Shown here: in pieces, positions 16,140 through 24,701 of the stretch
Layout: the number at the start of each line of letters is the position of its first letter
Position numbering within the stretch: position 1 is the first letter of the stretch
Source: Bacteroidales bacterium
Lineage (GTDB): Bacteria; Bacteroidota; Bacteroidia; Bacteroidales; VadinHA17
Reading direction: 5' to 3'
DNA: 64,000 nt
Assembly (NCBI GenBank): GCA_018056245.1
Contig: JAGPFZ010000002.1
Location: 52,594-116,593 of the forward strand
Notes under the pieces: model-generated
Databases searched by the model: none
What the model was told of the DNA's origin: nothing
What the model saw: only the letters and a program-made list of their open reading frames with translations
Made by a program: the position numbers and the translations under genes

Positions 16140-18075
16140 ATTTCTTCCCATCGCCAGTTATTCTCACTTCAGTTCTTCTGTTCAAACTGCGTCCCTCGGC
16201 GGTGAGATTATCTGCAACCGGCAATGAAGCACCATAGCCTCTATATGAAAGCCTTTCCTTCATTATCCCCATACTTTCAAGAAAGTCAACAACTGATTTT
16301 GCTCTCTTTTCTGAAAGAGTCTGGTTATATTCCTTTGTTCCTATTGAATCGGTATAACCTACTATTTCCACAGTTATTAAAGGGTTATCAATAAGAAGCT
16401 TATATAATTTCTTTAACTCAATAATTGATTCCGGCTTTAACTCCCATGAGTCAAAATCAAAAAAAACATTTGAAAGCAGAATTGATTCACCCGTTTTAAT
16501 TGGTGTAAGAATTACATGTTTAATATATGGATGGGAAACTGTATGAATTTCCTCGAGCATAAAGTTATCAGAGTAAAACATGTATCCTGGCTTGTTCACA
16601 TTAAGGCCGTAATTTGCACCTGCAGGAAGGCATAAAAGGAAATTTCCGTCTATACCTGTTGTACCACTTGAAAGAACAATACCATTTTTGAGATTTACAA
16701 GTTCATAATCTGCCGATAACCGCTTCCCCGTTTCTTTATCCAGCACGGTGCCCTTGAAGTATGAAACAGGTTTTGGTCTAACTTCGTCATACAAATCAAA
16801 ACAAAAAATATCTTTCCCCCTTTTTTCGTCTCTTATGGTGGAAAAGTAGCCTTTAGCTCCGGATGCATCAATAATCAGTCCAAGTTCATCATTATATGTA
16901 TTTATGGGATATCCTAAATTTACAGGTGGAGTCCATGTAGTATCGTCATTCATTACCGAAAAGAAAATGTCATGTCCTCCCATTCCTATATTCCCGTTCG
17001 ATGAAAAATAAAGTGTCTTACCGTCAAAGTGGATAAAAGGCGACATCTCATCATACTGTGTGTTTATTATTTTCCCTGGATTTTTAGGAATTCCCCATTT
17101 TCCATCCGGAGTCATAACCGAATACCAAAGGTCCATTCCTCCTTCTCCGCCGGGGCGATTACTTGCAAAGAAAAGCATTTTTCCATTTGAGCTTATTGAC
17201 GGCTGTGCCTCCCAGTAATTACTATTAACCGGAGCGCCTACATTTACAGGTTGTGACCATTTTTTGCCGTCGAACGACGAATAATAAATATCACATCTGC
17301 CAAGTCCCCCAGGTCTGTCGCAGGCAGTAAAATAAATTCCGGTGCCGTCGGAAGTTACACTTTGGGCGCCTTCATTTTGTGGAGTATTAAGAGGGGAACC
17401 GGCATTGAATGCCTTGCTCCATTGGCCATCCCGTTGAATACTAATATAAAAATCCTCCTGATTCCTTAAATTTGATTTCCCCGGAGTTCTTTCCTGCCGG
17501 GTAAACATTAACATATAACCGTCAACAGTAATAGAAGGCCAATATTCATCATTTGGCGTATTGATTGAATCACCGAGATTGACAGGATTAAATGGTACCG
17601 GTTGTTTTATTGCCTCCACCGCAAACGCACAATCACCGATACTTTTTGCTGCAAAAGCTCTGTTAGTTTCATTTTCCGGATTAAGTTCAAGATAAGCTTT
17701 AAAATGAGATAAGGCTTTATCGTATTGTCCGGAATATAATTCAACACTTGCAAGATCAAAAAAAATAGACTTAGAGAAAAGCGAATCTATTTTTATAGCT
17801 TCGCGATAATATTTTGATGATTCGTTGTATCTTCTGGTCTTAAACATCAACTCCCCGAGAAGAGCATAGGCTTCATAAAACTCTTTGTCATAGTTTATAG
17901 CATCCTTTAAATATTTTTCAGCACTTTCAAAATATAGAAAATCATACTGCCGTTTACCCGAGATGTATGCATTCAAGGCTCTGTTTGAGTTTGTATGATA
18001 ACGCTGTTGCCCTGACAACAAGTTTGCAGTAAATAAAAGAACCGCAGTTAATAATATTGTATTAACTTTTGCCAC
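16138..18075 (-). CDS. PorE-like TPR / beta-propeller / OmpA protein
   Basis: A 645-residue envelope protein. A signal peptide covers about 1-22. TPR units lie at about 35-155 (FLYFESAEKYLKDAINYDKE). PD40/WD40-like propeller blades lie at about 165-420 (SVTSDGTGIYFTACDRPGG and similar repeats). A carboxypeptidase-regulatory-like beta domain is at about 430-505. A C-terminal OmpA peptidoglycan-binding domain covers about 535-645 (VFFDFDSWELKPES, SEKRAKSVVDFLESMGI). This domain order is that of PorE, the peptidoglycan-anchored component of the type IX secretion system in Porphyromonas gingivalis. Similar proteins occur in several copies per genome and not all act in T9SS, so the name is not assigned. 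It starts 1 base after the queE stop codon. Confidence 0.85.
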   Translation of the reverse strand: MAKVNTILLTAVLLFTANLLSGQQRYHTNSNRALNAYISGKRQYDFLYFESAEKYLKDAINYDKEFYEAYALLGELMFKTRRYNESSKYYREAIKIDSLFSKSIFFDLASVELYSGQYDKALSHFKAYLELNPENETNRAFAAKSIGDCAFAVEAIKQPVPFNPVNLGDSINTPNDEYWPSITVDGYMLMFTRQERTPGKSNLRNQEDFYISIQRDGQWSKAFNAGSPLNTPQNEGAQSVTSDGTGIYFTACDRPGGLGRCDIYYSSFDGKKWSQPVNVGAPVNSNYWEAQPSISSNGKMLFFASNRPGGEGGMDLWYSVMTPDGKWGIPKNPGKIINTQYDEMSPFIHFDGKTLYFSSNGNIGMGGHDIFFSVMNDDTTWTPPVNLGYPINTYNDELGLIIDASGAKGYFSTIRDEKRGKDIFCFDLYDEVRPKPVSYFKGTVLDKETGKRLSADYELVNLKNGIVLSSGTTGIDGNFLLCLPAGANYGLNVNKPGYMFYSDNFMLEEIHTVSHPYIKHVILTPIKTGESILLSNVFFDFDSWELKPESIIELKKLYKLLIDNPLITVEIVGYTDSIGTKEYNQTLSEKRAKSVVDFLESMGIMKERLSYRGYGASLPVADNLTAEGRSLNRRTEVRITGDGKK

Positions 18076-18076
18076 T

Positions 18077-18712
18077 TTATGGAATATTCATAAACTTATG
18101 AGTTTGTAAGGAAATTCTCCATGAAGTATTTTTCTTTAGATAATCTACGATTATTGGTGTTATTGTTTTGAATTTGTTCCATTCCGGTTGAAGGTACAAT
18201 ATACAATTATTATTTACCTTACTGCGGCATGTCTCAGCCCATTTAAAATCGTCTTCATTCTCAATAATTATCTTCAGTTCGTTTGCAATGTTGTAAAATG
18301 TTTTGAGCGGTGGCCTGTTTTTCTTAGGACTGAGACAAATCCAGTCCCATATACCGCTCATACTATAAACTCCGGATGTTTCAAGAAATGTCATTACATT
18401 ATTATCTTTCAGGCATCTGCATAGATAATCGAGATTCCACATAAGAGGTTCTCCGCCAGTTACTACAACAGAATTCGTGCCGGAATTGATTACATTCTTA
18501 ATTATATTGTCAACTGCCACCAGAGAGTGAATGTCATGGTTCCATGTATAAGGTGAGTCACACCAGTGGCAGCCGGTATCACAGCCGCCAAGTCTGACAA
18601 AATATGCAGGTTTACCTGTATGGAAACCTTCGCCCTGGATTGAATAAAATTCTTCCACTAGTGGTAGCAGATTTAATTCACTATTATTTGACTTTTTAGT
18701 GGCCTGTGACAT
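18077..18712 (-). CDS. queE: 7-carboxy-7-deazaguanine synthase (radical SAM)
   Basis: Rearranges 6-carboxytetrahydropterin to 7-carboxy-7-deazaguanine in the queuosine/preQ0 pathway. At 211 residues it is normal for the family. The radical-SAM cysteines are Cys44, Cys48 and Cys51 in GGCDTGCHWCDSPYTW (CxxxCxxC), preceded by the typical EEFYSIQGEGFHTGKPAYFVRL-like start; VVTGGEPLMW follows. The other queuosine genes (queC, queD, queF) are not in the window. It is immediately upstream of the PorE-like gene, with alkaline phosphatase 20 bases upstream on the same strand, so all three may share transcripts without a functional link. Confidence 0.93.
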   Translation of the reverse strand: MSQATKKSNNSELNLLPLVEEFYSIQGEGFHTGKPAYFVRLGGCDTGCHWCDSPYTWNHDIHSLVAVDNIIKNVINSGTNSVVVTGGEPLMWNLDYLCRCLKDNNVMTFLETSGVYSMSGIWDWICLSPKKNRPPLKTFYNIANELKIIIENEDDFKWAETCRSKVNNNCILYLQPEWNKFKTITPIIVDYLKKNTSWRISLQTHKFMNIP

Positions 18713-18732
18713 TATCTTATATATAATTTCTT

Positions 18733-19824
18733 TTACTTAAGTCGTAAAAGTTCTCTAAATGAAGGAAAGAAATCGGTATTGTCAATTATGCCTGTGAATT
18801 TTTCGGCACCCGGGCCGTATGAAAAAACTGGCACCATTACTGCTGTATGATTTCCGGTGGCATATACTCCATTAATTGACTTCTTTATCAGGTCTCCGCC
18901 TGTAAGAGCCAGTCCGCCTGTTTCATGATCGGCAGTAACCACAACAAGCGTATTGCCTGTTTTTTCAGCAAAATCATAAGCTACCGAAATTGCAACATTC
19001 ATATCAAGAACTTCCGACACATTCCAGTCAAGATTCCTTTCATGGCCGGCAAAATCTATTTGTGACCCTTCGACCATAAGAACGAATCCCTTTTTGTTTT
19101 TGCTCAATGTTTCAATTGCTTTGTCTGTCATCTCGGCAAGCATTCCGAATCGTCCTTCAGTTGATTTTGCCATGTGAACCGTATCGAGAAGTCCTGCTAT
19201 CCGTAAGGAATTAGATTTTTTAAGTTCGTCGAGAGTATAGACAACATCATAGCCGTTGGCACGCAACTGTTCGGTAAGGTCTTTCCCATCTTTTCGTTTA
19301 CTGAAATGATTTAAGCCGCCTCCAATAAAAACATCTATTACACCGTTCATAAAATCAAGAGCAATATCTTCATAATTGCCGCGTCCGGAGTTTTTAGCTA
19401 TAAATGAAGCAGGAGTGGCATGCGTAATCGCACTTGTACTCACAAGCCCTGTAGCAAGTCCATTCTTTTTTGCAACTTCCATAATAGAAGCAACCGCTAC
19501 AGAATCAGGCCCCATGCCTATCATGCCATTTCTTGTCTTCACTCCACAAGCGATAGCAGTTCCAGCTGCTGCCGAATCAGTTATATATCGGTCGAATGAA
19601 GAAGTAGTACAATAACCTGCATACTTAAAAAGTTTTAAAACAAAAGTATTATCACTGCGAACCATTCCTGCTGAAACCTGTGCTGGCCCCATACCATCTC
19701 CGATAAACAGTATTACATTTACCGGTCGTTTTTTAAATTTAACCGATTGTGCATTAAGTACTATATCGGAAGAAAGTACTAAAATGCTCAATAAAACGAA
19801 ACAGAATAAAAACTTGTTTTTCAT
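18733..19824 (-). CDS. alkaline phosphatase, periplasmic
   Basis: Phosphomonoesterase that releases inorganic phosphate. A signal peptide covers about residues 1-25 (FLFCFVLLSILVLSSDIVLNA). Metal and catalytic motifs are present: IGDGMGPAQ with Asp43, the nucleophile Ser84 in TDSAAAGTAIACG, and TADHETGGLAL near the C-terminus. At 363 residues it is shorter than E. coli PhoA (about 470), as is usual for compact Bacteroidota forms lacking the crown insertions. The upstream gene (NamZ-like) is divergent across 210 bases. No Pho box is recognisable. Confidence 0.93.
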   Translation of the reverse strand: MKNKFLFCFVLLSILVLSSDIVLNAQSVKFKKRPVNVILFIGDGMGPAQVSAGMVRSDNTFVLKLFKYAGYCTTSSFDRYITDSAAAGTAIACGVKTRNGMIGMGPDSVAVASIMEVAKKNGLATGLVSTSAITHATPASFIAKNSGRGNYEDIALDFMNGVIDVFIGGGLNHFSKRKDGKDLTEQLRANGYDVVYTLDELKKSNSLRIAGLLDTVHMAKSTEGRFGMLAEMTDKAIETLSKNKKGFVLMVEGSQIDFAGHERNLDWNVSEVLDMNVAISVAYDFAEKTGNTLVVVTADHETGGLALTGGDLIKKSINGVYATGNHTAVMVPVFSYGPGAEKFTGIIDNTDFFPSFRELLRLK

Positions 19825-19988
19825 CTTACTTATCTTTTTAATAATAAATCATTTATATATTTGTTATTTAATTGCGTATTCTTTAAAATTTATATACTAA
19901 CATCACAGAAAAATCAAATTTTTTTACTCACCAGTTATAATCATTAAATTCTTTTTAAGGCATTTTTTAAGAATACAATAATAATTAA

Positions 19989-20000
19989 TTTACCGGTAAA
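19989..20000. promoter_or_regulatory. 12-base palindrome upstream of muramidase gene
   Basis: TTTACCGGTAAA is a perfect palindrome flanked by near-symmetric AATT sequence, 34 bases upstream of the NamZ-like start codon, in the divergent alkaline phosphatase / NamZ region. It could be an operator; the partner is unknown. Confidence 0.35.
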
Positions 20001-20034
20001 ATTAATTTCACTTTATTATTAATCTTTCATCAAT

Positions 20035-21210
20035 ATGGTAAAAACGGGTTTGCAGGTTTTTCTTGAAAAATTTCCTGCTGAATTCAAAGGCAAGAGGGCT
20101 GGTATTTTATGTCATGCCCCGAGTATAACTCCGGATTTCAATCACATAACCGATATTTTCGGTAGCAACAGTAATTGTAGAATGAGTGCAATTTTTGGTC
20201 CACAACACGGATTATTTGGACAAACCCAGGATAACATGATCGAATGGGAAGGTTATCCTCACCCTGTTTATGGAGTTCCTGTTTTCAGTCTATACGGAAA
20301 ACTGAGAAAACCCGATAAGAAAATGCTTGGTCTTATTGATTTTCTAATTGCAGATATGCAAGATGTCGGGGCACGTTTATATACGTATGTATGGACATTA
20401 AAGAACTGCATGGAAGCGTGTGCTGAAAATAACATACCTGTTGTTGTCTTAGACAGGCCTAATCCGATAGCTGCAATTGATTTTGATGGCCCATTGCTCA
20501 GAGAAGACCATTTTACTTTTGTTGGAGGCGCGTCAATACCATTGTGCCACAGAATGACAATCGGAGAAATTGCTTTATGGGTAAAAGAGAAATATATAAA
20601 AAAATGTGATCTTAGAATAATTAGAATGGAGGGATGGAAACGTTCAATGCTGTATAATGAGACAGGACTTCCATGGGTTCTGCCCTCTCCTAACATGCCA
20701 ACACTTAACACCGCTATTGTTTACCCGGGAATGGTACTTTTTGAAGCCATGAATATATCTGAAGGAAGAGGCACAACAATACCATTCGAACTTTTCGGCG
20801 CCCCATTCATCGAGCCATATAAATTATTGAATCACCTCAAGAATAAAAAAATACCAGGTTGTACGTTCAGAATACATTGCTTCATACCTGCATTCAATAA
20901 ATATTCAGGCATCTGGTGTAATGGTTTGCAAATTCATGTTACGGACATTAAGAAATTTAGTCCGGTATTGACGGCTATTGAAATAATTGATTCAATATTA
21001 AAAACGTCCGGCAGAGAGAATGTACAATTCAAAAATCCGCCTTATGAGTATGAAGAGAAGCTTATGCCTTTTGATATTCTTGCAGGTGATCCGCTGGTGA
21101 GAGAAACACTATTGAAAGGCACTCCCCCCTCAGTTGAAAAGGAAAGATGGATTGCTGATACAGTCGGCTTCAGAGAGGAATTCAGAGATTTGTCATTATA
21201 CGACGATTGA
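20035..21210 (+). CDS. namZ: DUF1343 / NamZ-type exo-beta-N-acetylmuramidase
   Basis: DUF1343 proteins include NamZ, which removes terminal N-acetylmuramic acid from peptidoglycan fragments. The 391-residue product shows family hallmarks: GPQHGLFGQTQDNMIEWEGY near residues 60-80, PVFSLYG, DMQDVGARLYTYVWTL, VVLDRPNPI, LPWVLPSPNMPTL and NISEGRGTTIPFE. It begins VKTGLQVFLEKFP with no recognisable signal peptide, whereas many relatives are secreted or lipoproteins, so a cytosolic role in cell-wall sugar recycling is possible. No other MurNAc-recycling gene is adjacent. The gene symbol rests on family membership. Confidence 0.85.
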   Translation: MVKTGLQVFLEKFPAEFKGKRAGILCHAPSITPDFNHITDIFGSNSNCRMSAIFGPQHGLFGQTQDNMIEWEGYPHPVYGVPVFSLYGKLRKPDKKMLGLIDFLIADMQDVGARLYTYVWTLKNCMEACAENNIPVVVLDRPNPIAAIDFDGPLLREDHFTFVGGASIPLCHRMTIGEIALWVKEKYIKKCDLRIIRMEGWKRSMLYNETGLPWVLPSPNMPTLNTAIVYPGMVLFEAMNISEGRGTTIPFELFGAPFIEPYKLLNHLKNKKIPGCTFRIHCFIPAFNKYSGIWCNGLQIHVTDIKKFSPVLTAIEIIDSILKTSGRENVQFKNPPYEYEEKLMPFDILAGDPLVRETLLKGTPPSVEKERWIADTVGFREEFRDLSLYDD

Positions 21211-21273
21211 TCTTAATTTCTACACGTACTTTACTTTAAGAGCTGAATCAGATTTTAATGTAAAGCTGATGGA

Positions 21274-21654
21274 TTATTCAAAAAGTCCTTCGTCGCGGAG
21301 AAGAAGCAAAATTGCTGACTGAGGAACAATAATATATTTTTCATTGTTGAATTCTACTTCTATAGCCTGACTTTGTAAATAAACAGCTTGATCTCCGACT
21401 TTAGTCTGAAGCGGTATATATTTAGGTTCATCCGATTTATTTTTCCATGGTTCATCGTCAACAACAGAAGGTATTGGATAACCGGGACCTACTTTCAAAA
21501 CATAACCAACCTGAACTTTCTCGTTTTCAGTAACACCAGGCGGAAGGAAAAGGCCGGTTTGTGTTTTCGACTGCGGCACTTTCGGTTTAATAAGTATCCT
21601 GTCACCTATAACAATCAGTTTCTGAATGTCTTTATCGTCAAGATTTAAAACCAT
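21274..21654 (-). CDS. GroES-like co-chaperone, divergent
   Basis: A 126-residue protein with the Cpn10 fold signature: an early DRILIKPKVPQSKTQTGLFLPPG stretch (mobile-loop region), then QVGYVLKVGPGYP, VGDQAVYL and EYIIV-like KYIIVPQSAIL. It is about 30 residues longer than typical GroES owing to an insertion around DDEPWKNKSDEPKY and a C-terminal tail. There is no groEL neighbour, so this is a stand-alone paralogue and may not be the main co-chaperone. A -7 box (TAATTTTG, minus strand, 21674-21681) lies about 20 bases before the ATG. Confidence 0.85.
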   Translation of the reverse strand: MVLNLDDKDIQKLIVIGDRILIKPKVPQSKTQTGLFLPPGVTENEKVQVGYVLKVGPGYPIPSVVDDEPWKNKSDEPKYIPLQTKVGDQAVYLQSQAIEVEFNNEKYIIVPQSAILLLLRDEGLFE

Positions 21655-21673
21655 GATGTTTAAAAATATTGTG

Positions 21674-21740
21674 CAAAATTATTAATTTTTCAGACAGCCA
21701 GAATAATTTCATTTAAAGTTGGATAATATTGATAATTTTG
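21674..21740. promoter_or_regulatory. divergent pair of -7 boxes
   Basis: TAATTTTG occurs on the minus strand at 21674-21681, serving the GroES-like gene, and on the plus strand at 21733-21740, serving the IMPACT gene. Each fits TAnnTTTG and lies 17-20 bases upstream of its start codon. The plus-strand box supports the TTG start of the IMPACT gene. Confidence 0.6.
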
Positions 21741-21757
21741 AGTGTTAGAAATAAGAA

Positions 21758-22381
21758 TTGGATAAAACAGATATATATTTTACTGTCAGCGGGGTCTCTT
21801 CTGGAATATTTAAAGATCGAGGAAGTAAGTTTATTAGCTTTGCGCAGCCAGTTTCAACACATGAGGAAGCGAAAAAAATAATTGAAAATTACAGAATTAA
21901 GTATCATGATGCCCGACATCACTGCTATGCATATATAATAGGTCCTGAAGGAAATAACTACAGACAGTATGATGACAATGAACCTTCGGGTACTGCAGGC
22001 AAACCTATTCTCGGTCAAATAAGGTTGAAAAAACTAACTAATACTATTATTGTAGTAATAAGGTATTTTGGAGGCACTTTATTGGGAACCGGGGGTTTGA
22101 TAAATGCCTACCGTAACGCAGCGTCGGAGGCATTGAACAATGCCAATATAATTAAGTGTTATATATACACTTATTATTCGATGACATTTCCATGGTCAAA
22201 GCTTAATACAGTAATGAAAATACTCAAAGATTCAAATGCTTTGATTAAAAAGCAGGAATATGGAGACGAATGTATAATTATAGCTGGAATAAGATTAAGC
22301 TTATGTGAACATGCTGTGACTAAGTTATCGGAACATAGCAATATAATAATTGCTCCTGTTAATGAACAAGAAAAATCATAA
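21758..22381 (+). CDS. IMPACT / YigZ family protein
   Basis: A 207-residue member of the UPF0029/IMPACT family, whose eukaryotic relatives modulate Gcn2 signalling and whose bacterial role is poorly defined. The N-terminal IMPACT domain shows FKDRGSKFISFAQPV, ARHHCYAYIIG, DDNEPSGTAGKPIL and VIRYFGGTLLGTGGLINAYR. The C-terminal ferredoxin-like domain follows from about residue 130. The start is TTG: an in-frame TAA lies 6 bases upstream and no earlier ATG exists, and a -7 box sits 17 bases before it. Confidence 0.9.
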   Translation: MDKTDIYFTVSGVSSGIFKDRGSKFISFAQPVSTHEEAKKIIENYRIKYHDARHHCYAYIIGPEGNNYRQYDDNEPSGTAGKPILGQIRLKKLTNTIIVVIRYFGGTLLGTGGLINAYRNAASEALNNANIIKCYIYTYYSMTFPWSKLNTVMKILKDSNALIKKQEYGDECIIIAGIRLSLCEHAVTKLSEHSNIIIAPVNEQEKS

Positions 22382-22479
22382 AAAGTTTTTAAAAATTATC
22401 AACATCATAATCAATATCAAACAAATGATAGTTAACTTTATAGTGGCAGGTTCAAAAGCATAATATTAATGTCAATTTA

Positions 22480-23388
22480 ATGAAAAACAAAAGCTTAGTA
22501 TCAATAGATGATCTTTCCACAGAAGATATTCTGAGCATTCTCGACCTTGCCGAGGAATTTGAAAAGGAACCTGAGCGCAGGATTCTTGAAGGTAAGGTTA
22601 TAGCAACCCTTTTCTTTGAGCCTTCAACAAGAACGCGTTTAAGTTTTGAGAGTGCCATTAACAGACTTGGGGGAAGAATTTTAGGTTTTACCGAGTCATC
22701 AAGTACCAGCATATCAAAAGGAGAATCGCTTAATGATACAATAAAAACTGTTAGTAATTACTGTGATCTTATTATTATGCGCCATTCGCTGGAAGGAAGT
22801 GCCAGGTTTGCAAGTGAGATTTCAAAAGTACCTGTTATAAATGCCGGAGATGGAGCCAACCAGCATCCTACGCAAACCCTGCTCGACCTTTATTCGATAC
22901 GTAAAACACAGGGTACTCTGGATAATCTGAACATCTTCCTTGTAGGTGATCTTAAATACGGCAGAACAGTTCATTCTCTTCTTATGGCAATGGCAAGATG
23001 GAAAACGACATTCAATTTTATTTCACCTGCAGAGCTCAAAATTCCTGATGAATATAAATTATATCTCGATAACTTAGGTTTAAAATACTATGAGCATACT
23101 GATTTTACCGACATCATTTCAAAAGCGGATATAATTTATATGACAAGAGTTCAACGCGAAAGATTTTCTGATCCTATTGAATACGAAAAAGTGAAGAATG
23201 TTTATATACTAGAGAACTCGATGCTCTGGAATACAAAACCGAACCTTAAAATTCTTCATCCTTTACCCCGTGTAAACGAAATAAATTTGGATGTTGACAG
23301 TAATCCGAAAGCTTATTATTTTGAACAGACACTCAACGGAGTTTATGTAAGGCAAGCAATTTTGTGTCTAATTTTAGGTTTAAAGTAA
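22480..23388 (+). CDS. pyrB: aspartate carbamoyltransferase catalytic subunit
   Basis: Condenses carbamoyl phosphate with aspartate, the committed step of pyrimidine synthesis. The product has 302 residues. The carbamoyl-phosphate loop [14 protein letters not shown] (Ser49-Arg53) is present, along with [11 protein letters not shown] (the 80s-loop), [26 protein letters not shown] and [10 protein letters not shown]. The regulatory-subunit gene pyrI follows at once, 11 bases after the stop codon, so a PyrB-PyrI dodecamer with allosteric control is expected. Confidence 0.97.
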   Translation: MKNKSLVSIDDLSTEDILSILDLAEEFEKEPERRILEGKVIATLFFEPSTRTRLSFESAINRLGGRILGFTESSSTSISKGESLNDTIKTVSNYCDLIIMRHSLEGSARFASEISKVPVINAGDGANQHPTQTLLDLYSIRKTQGTLDNLNIFLVGDLKYGRTVHSLLMAMARWKTTFNFISPAELKIPDEYKLYLDNLGLKYYEHTDFTDIISKADIIYMTRVQRERFSDPIEYEKVKNVYILENSMLWNTKPNLKILHPLPRVNEINLDVDSNPKAYYFEQTLNGVYVRQAILCLILGLK

Positions 23389-23399
23389 TTTTAAAGGCC

Positions 23400-23858
23400 A
23401 TGAAAGAACCAAAACAATTAAGCGTAAGCGCCATTGAAAACGGCACTGTGATTGACCATATCCCGTCAAAAACACTTTTTAAGGTTATCCAGATTTTGGG
23501 ACTTGATCATATTGAAAATCAAATCACATTCGGAACAAACCTCGAAAGTAAAAAACTTGGAAAGAAAGCAATCATCAAAATATCCAACAAATTTTTTGAA
23601 GATGAAGATATTAATAGAATAGCTCTTGTTGCTCCTGAAGCTAAACTAAATATTATCCGCGATTATGAAGTAGTGGAGAAAAAAGTGGTGGAAGTGCCGG
23701 ACATAATTACAGGAATCGCAAAATGTGTGAATCCAAAATGCATAACCAATCATGAAAATGTAAAAACCCGATTCAAGGTCATTTCGAAAAAGAATGTCAC
23801 GTTAAAATGCACTTATTGTGAGAAAATTACTTCTCAGGAAAACCTGCAGATAATCTAA
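23400..23858 (+). CDS. pyrI: aspartate carbamoyltransferase regulatory subunit
   Basis: A 152-residue allosteric subunit binding ATP and CTP. The N-terminal nucleotide domain reads [20 protein letters not shown]. The C-terminal zinc domain has four cysteines in CVNPKC and CTYCEK. The frame is open back to 23364, overlapping pyrB, but the ATG at 23400 starts the conserved [12 protein letters not shown] segment and gives the family's normal length, so it is chosen. It is coupled to pyrB with an 11-base gap. Confidence 0.96.
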   Translation: MKEPKQLSVSAIENGTVIDHIPSKTLFKVIQILGLDHIENQITFGTNLESKKLGKKAIIKISNKFFEDEDINRIALVAPEAKLNIIRDYEVVEKKVVEVPDIITGIAKCVNPKCITNHENVKTRFKVISKKNVTLKCTYCEKITSQENLQII

Positions 23859-23924
23859 AAACCTACTAAAAATATCGTTTAATAATTTTGCAATTTACAA
23901 TTTCTATTCCATCTTCTATCTACT

Positions 23925-23994
23925 GCCTACCGCCTCACACCTCACACCTCACACCTCACACCTAACGCCTTACGCCTCACGCCTACCGCCTTTC
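23925..23994. repeat. ten tandem heptamers, consensus RCCTNAC
   Basis: Ten head-to-tail 7-base units can be laid out without gaps: GCCTACC, GCCTCAC, three ACCTCAC, ACCTAAC, GCCTTAC, GCCTCAC, GCCTACC and GCCTTTC. The array fills the gap between the convergent pyrI and DUF4293 genes and overlaps the latter's stop codon by two bases. It is much more GC-rich than its surroundings. It has no spacers, so it is not a CRISPR array. Confidence 0.9.
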
Positions 23995-24457
23995 ATCTGA
24001 GTCTCTCATACGATTTTATAAGCTTTTCATCATGCTTTATTCCCTTAAGAGCCAGACATGCAAGAATAATCAAAACAGGCGGGATAAACATTTTGAATCC
24101 TGGAATAAGCGTTACCCCTTCAGTTTTTAATATCCAGAGGATAATATATACCTCGATCACGGTGATAACCAGAGTAAAAAAAGCTACTATAGTTGTCAAT
24201 TTGAATTGTAGATTCCTCCTTTTAAATAAAAAGATTGCAGTTAATGAAAGAACAATTGAAGCAATTAACAAAACAAGAAAGATTTTGAGCAAGAAATCAG
24301 CCTTGAAATCTATGCCAGTCAGTCCAGATATTCCGGACAATTTAACCATGATTACCTGATTATCCGGTCCCGAAAAATTTATAACTGGTCCGGTCAATAA
24401 AACAAACGATAATATAGAAATTATTATAAGATAAATAGTTTGAATACGCTGTATCAT
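23993..24457 (-). CDS. DUF4293 family membrane protein
   Basis: A 154-residue integral membrane protein with the typical family start MIQRIQTIYLIIISILSF. Four hydrophobic segments lie at about 7-27, 55-78, 88-112 and 120-138. The family is confined to Bacteroidota and its function is unknown. The stop codon abuts the heptamer array, and the upstream region is shared with the divergent efflux operon. Confidence 0.85.
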   Translation of the reverse strand: MIQRIQTIYLIIISILSFVLLTGPVINFSGPDNQVIMVKLSGISGLTGIDFKADFLLKIFLVLLIASIVLSLTAIFLFKRRNLQFKLTTIVAFFTLVITVIEVYIILWILKTEGVTLIPGFKMFIPPVLIILACLALKGIKHDEKLIKSYERLR

Positions 24458-24608
24458 AAAAACATATTTTCATACCAAACTTAGGAACAGTAAAGTTAAA
24501 CTCTTTTTCAAAAAAGAAAATATTTGTTCTATAAAATTAATCTCATCTTTTTAGGATTATTTAACAAATTAAACGAAGACGTTTTTACCTTTAAAAAATT
24601 AAATTCAA

Positions 24609-24616
24609 TATTTTTG
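24609..24616 (+). promoter_or_regulatory. -7 box of the RND efflux operon
   Basis: TATTTTTG matches TAnnTTTG. Transcription would begin near 24623, about 80 bases upstream of the adaptor start codon, leaving a leader that contains the hairpin at 24628-24661. Confidence 0.5.
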
Positions 24617-24627
24617 CAAAAATCCGA

Positions 24628-24661
24628 AGCGGATAATTATAACTATCTGCTGATTTTTTTT
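24628..24661 (+). terminator. terminator-like hairpin in efflux operon leader
   Basis: AGCGGATA (24628-24635) pairs with TATCTGCT (24644-24651) over 8 positions, one of them G-U, with an 8-base loop, and is followed by GA and a run of nine T. No plus-strand gene lies upstream for at least 600 bases, so the only transcript it could end is that of the efflux operon itself. It may be an attenuator or a processing hairpin. Confidence 0.55.
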
Positions 24662-24701
24662 TACCAATATAATGTATAATTAATTAGCTAATTATGTTTT
24701 T

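Noticed and set aside
23925-23994. CRISPR-like short repeats
   Set aside because: The units are contiguous 7-mers with no spacers and no cas genes are near; it is a simple tandem repeat.
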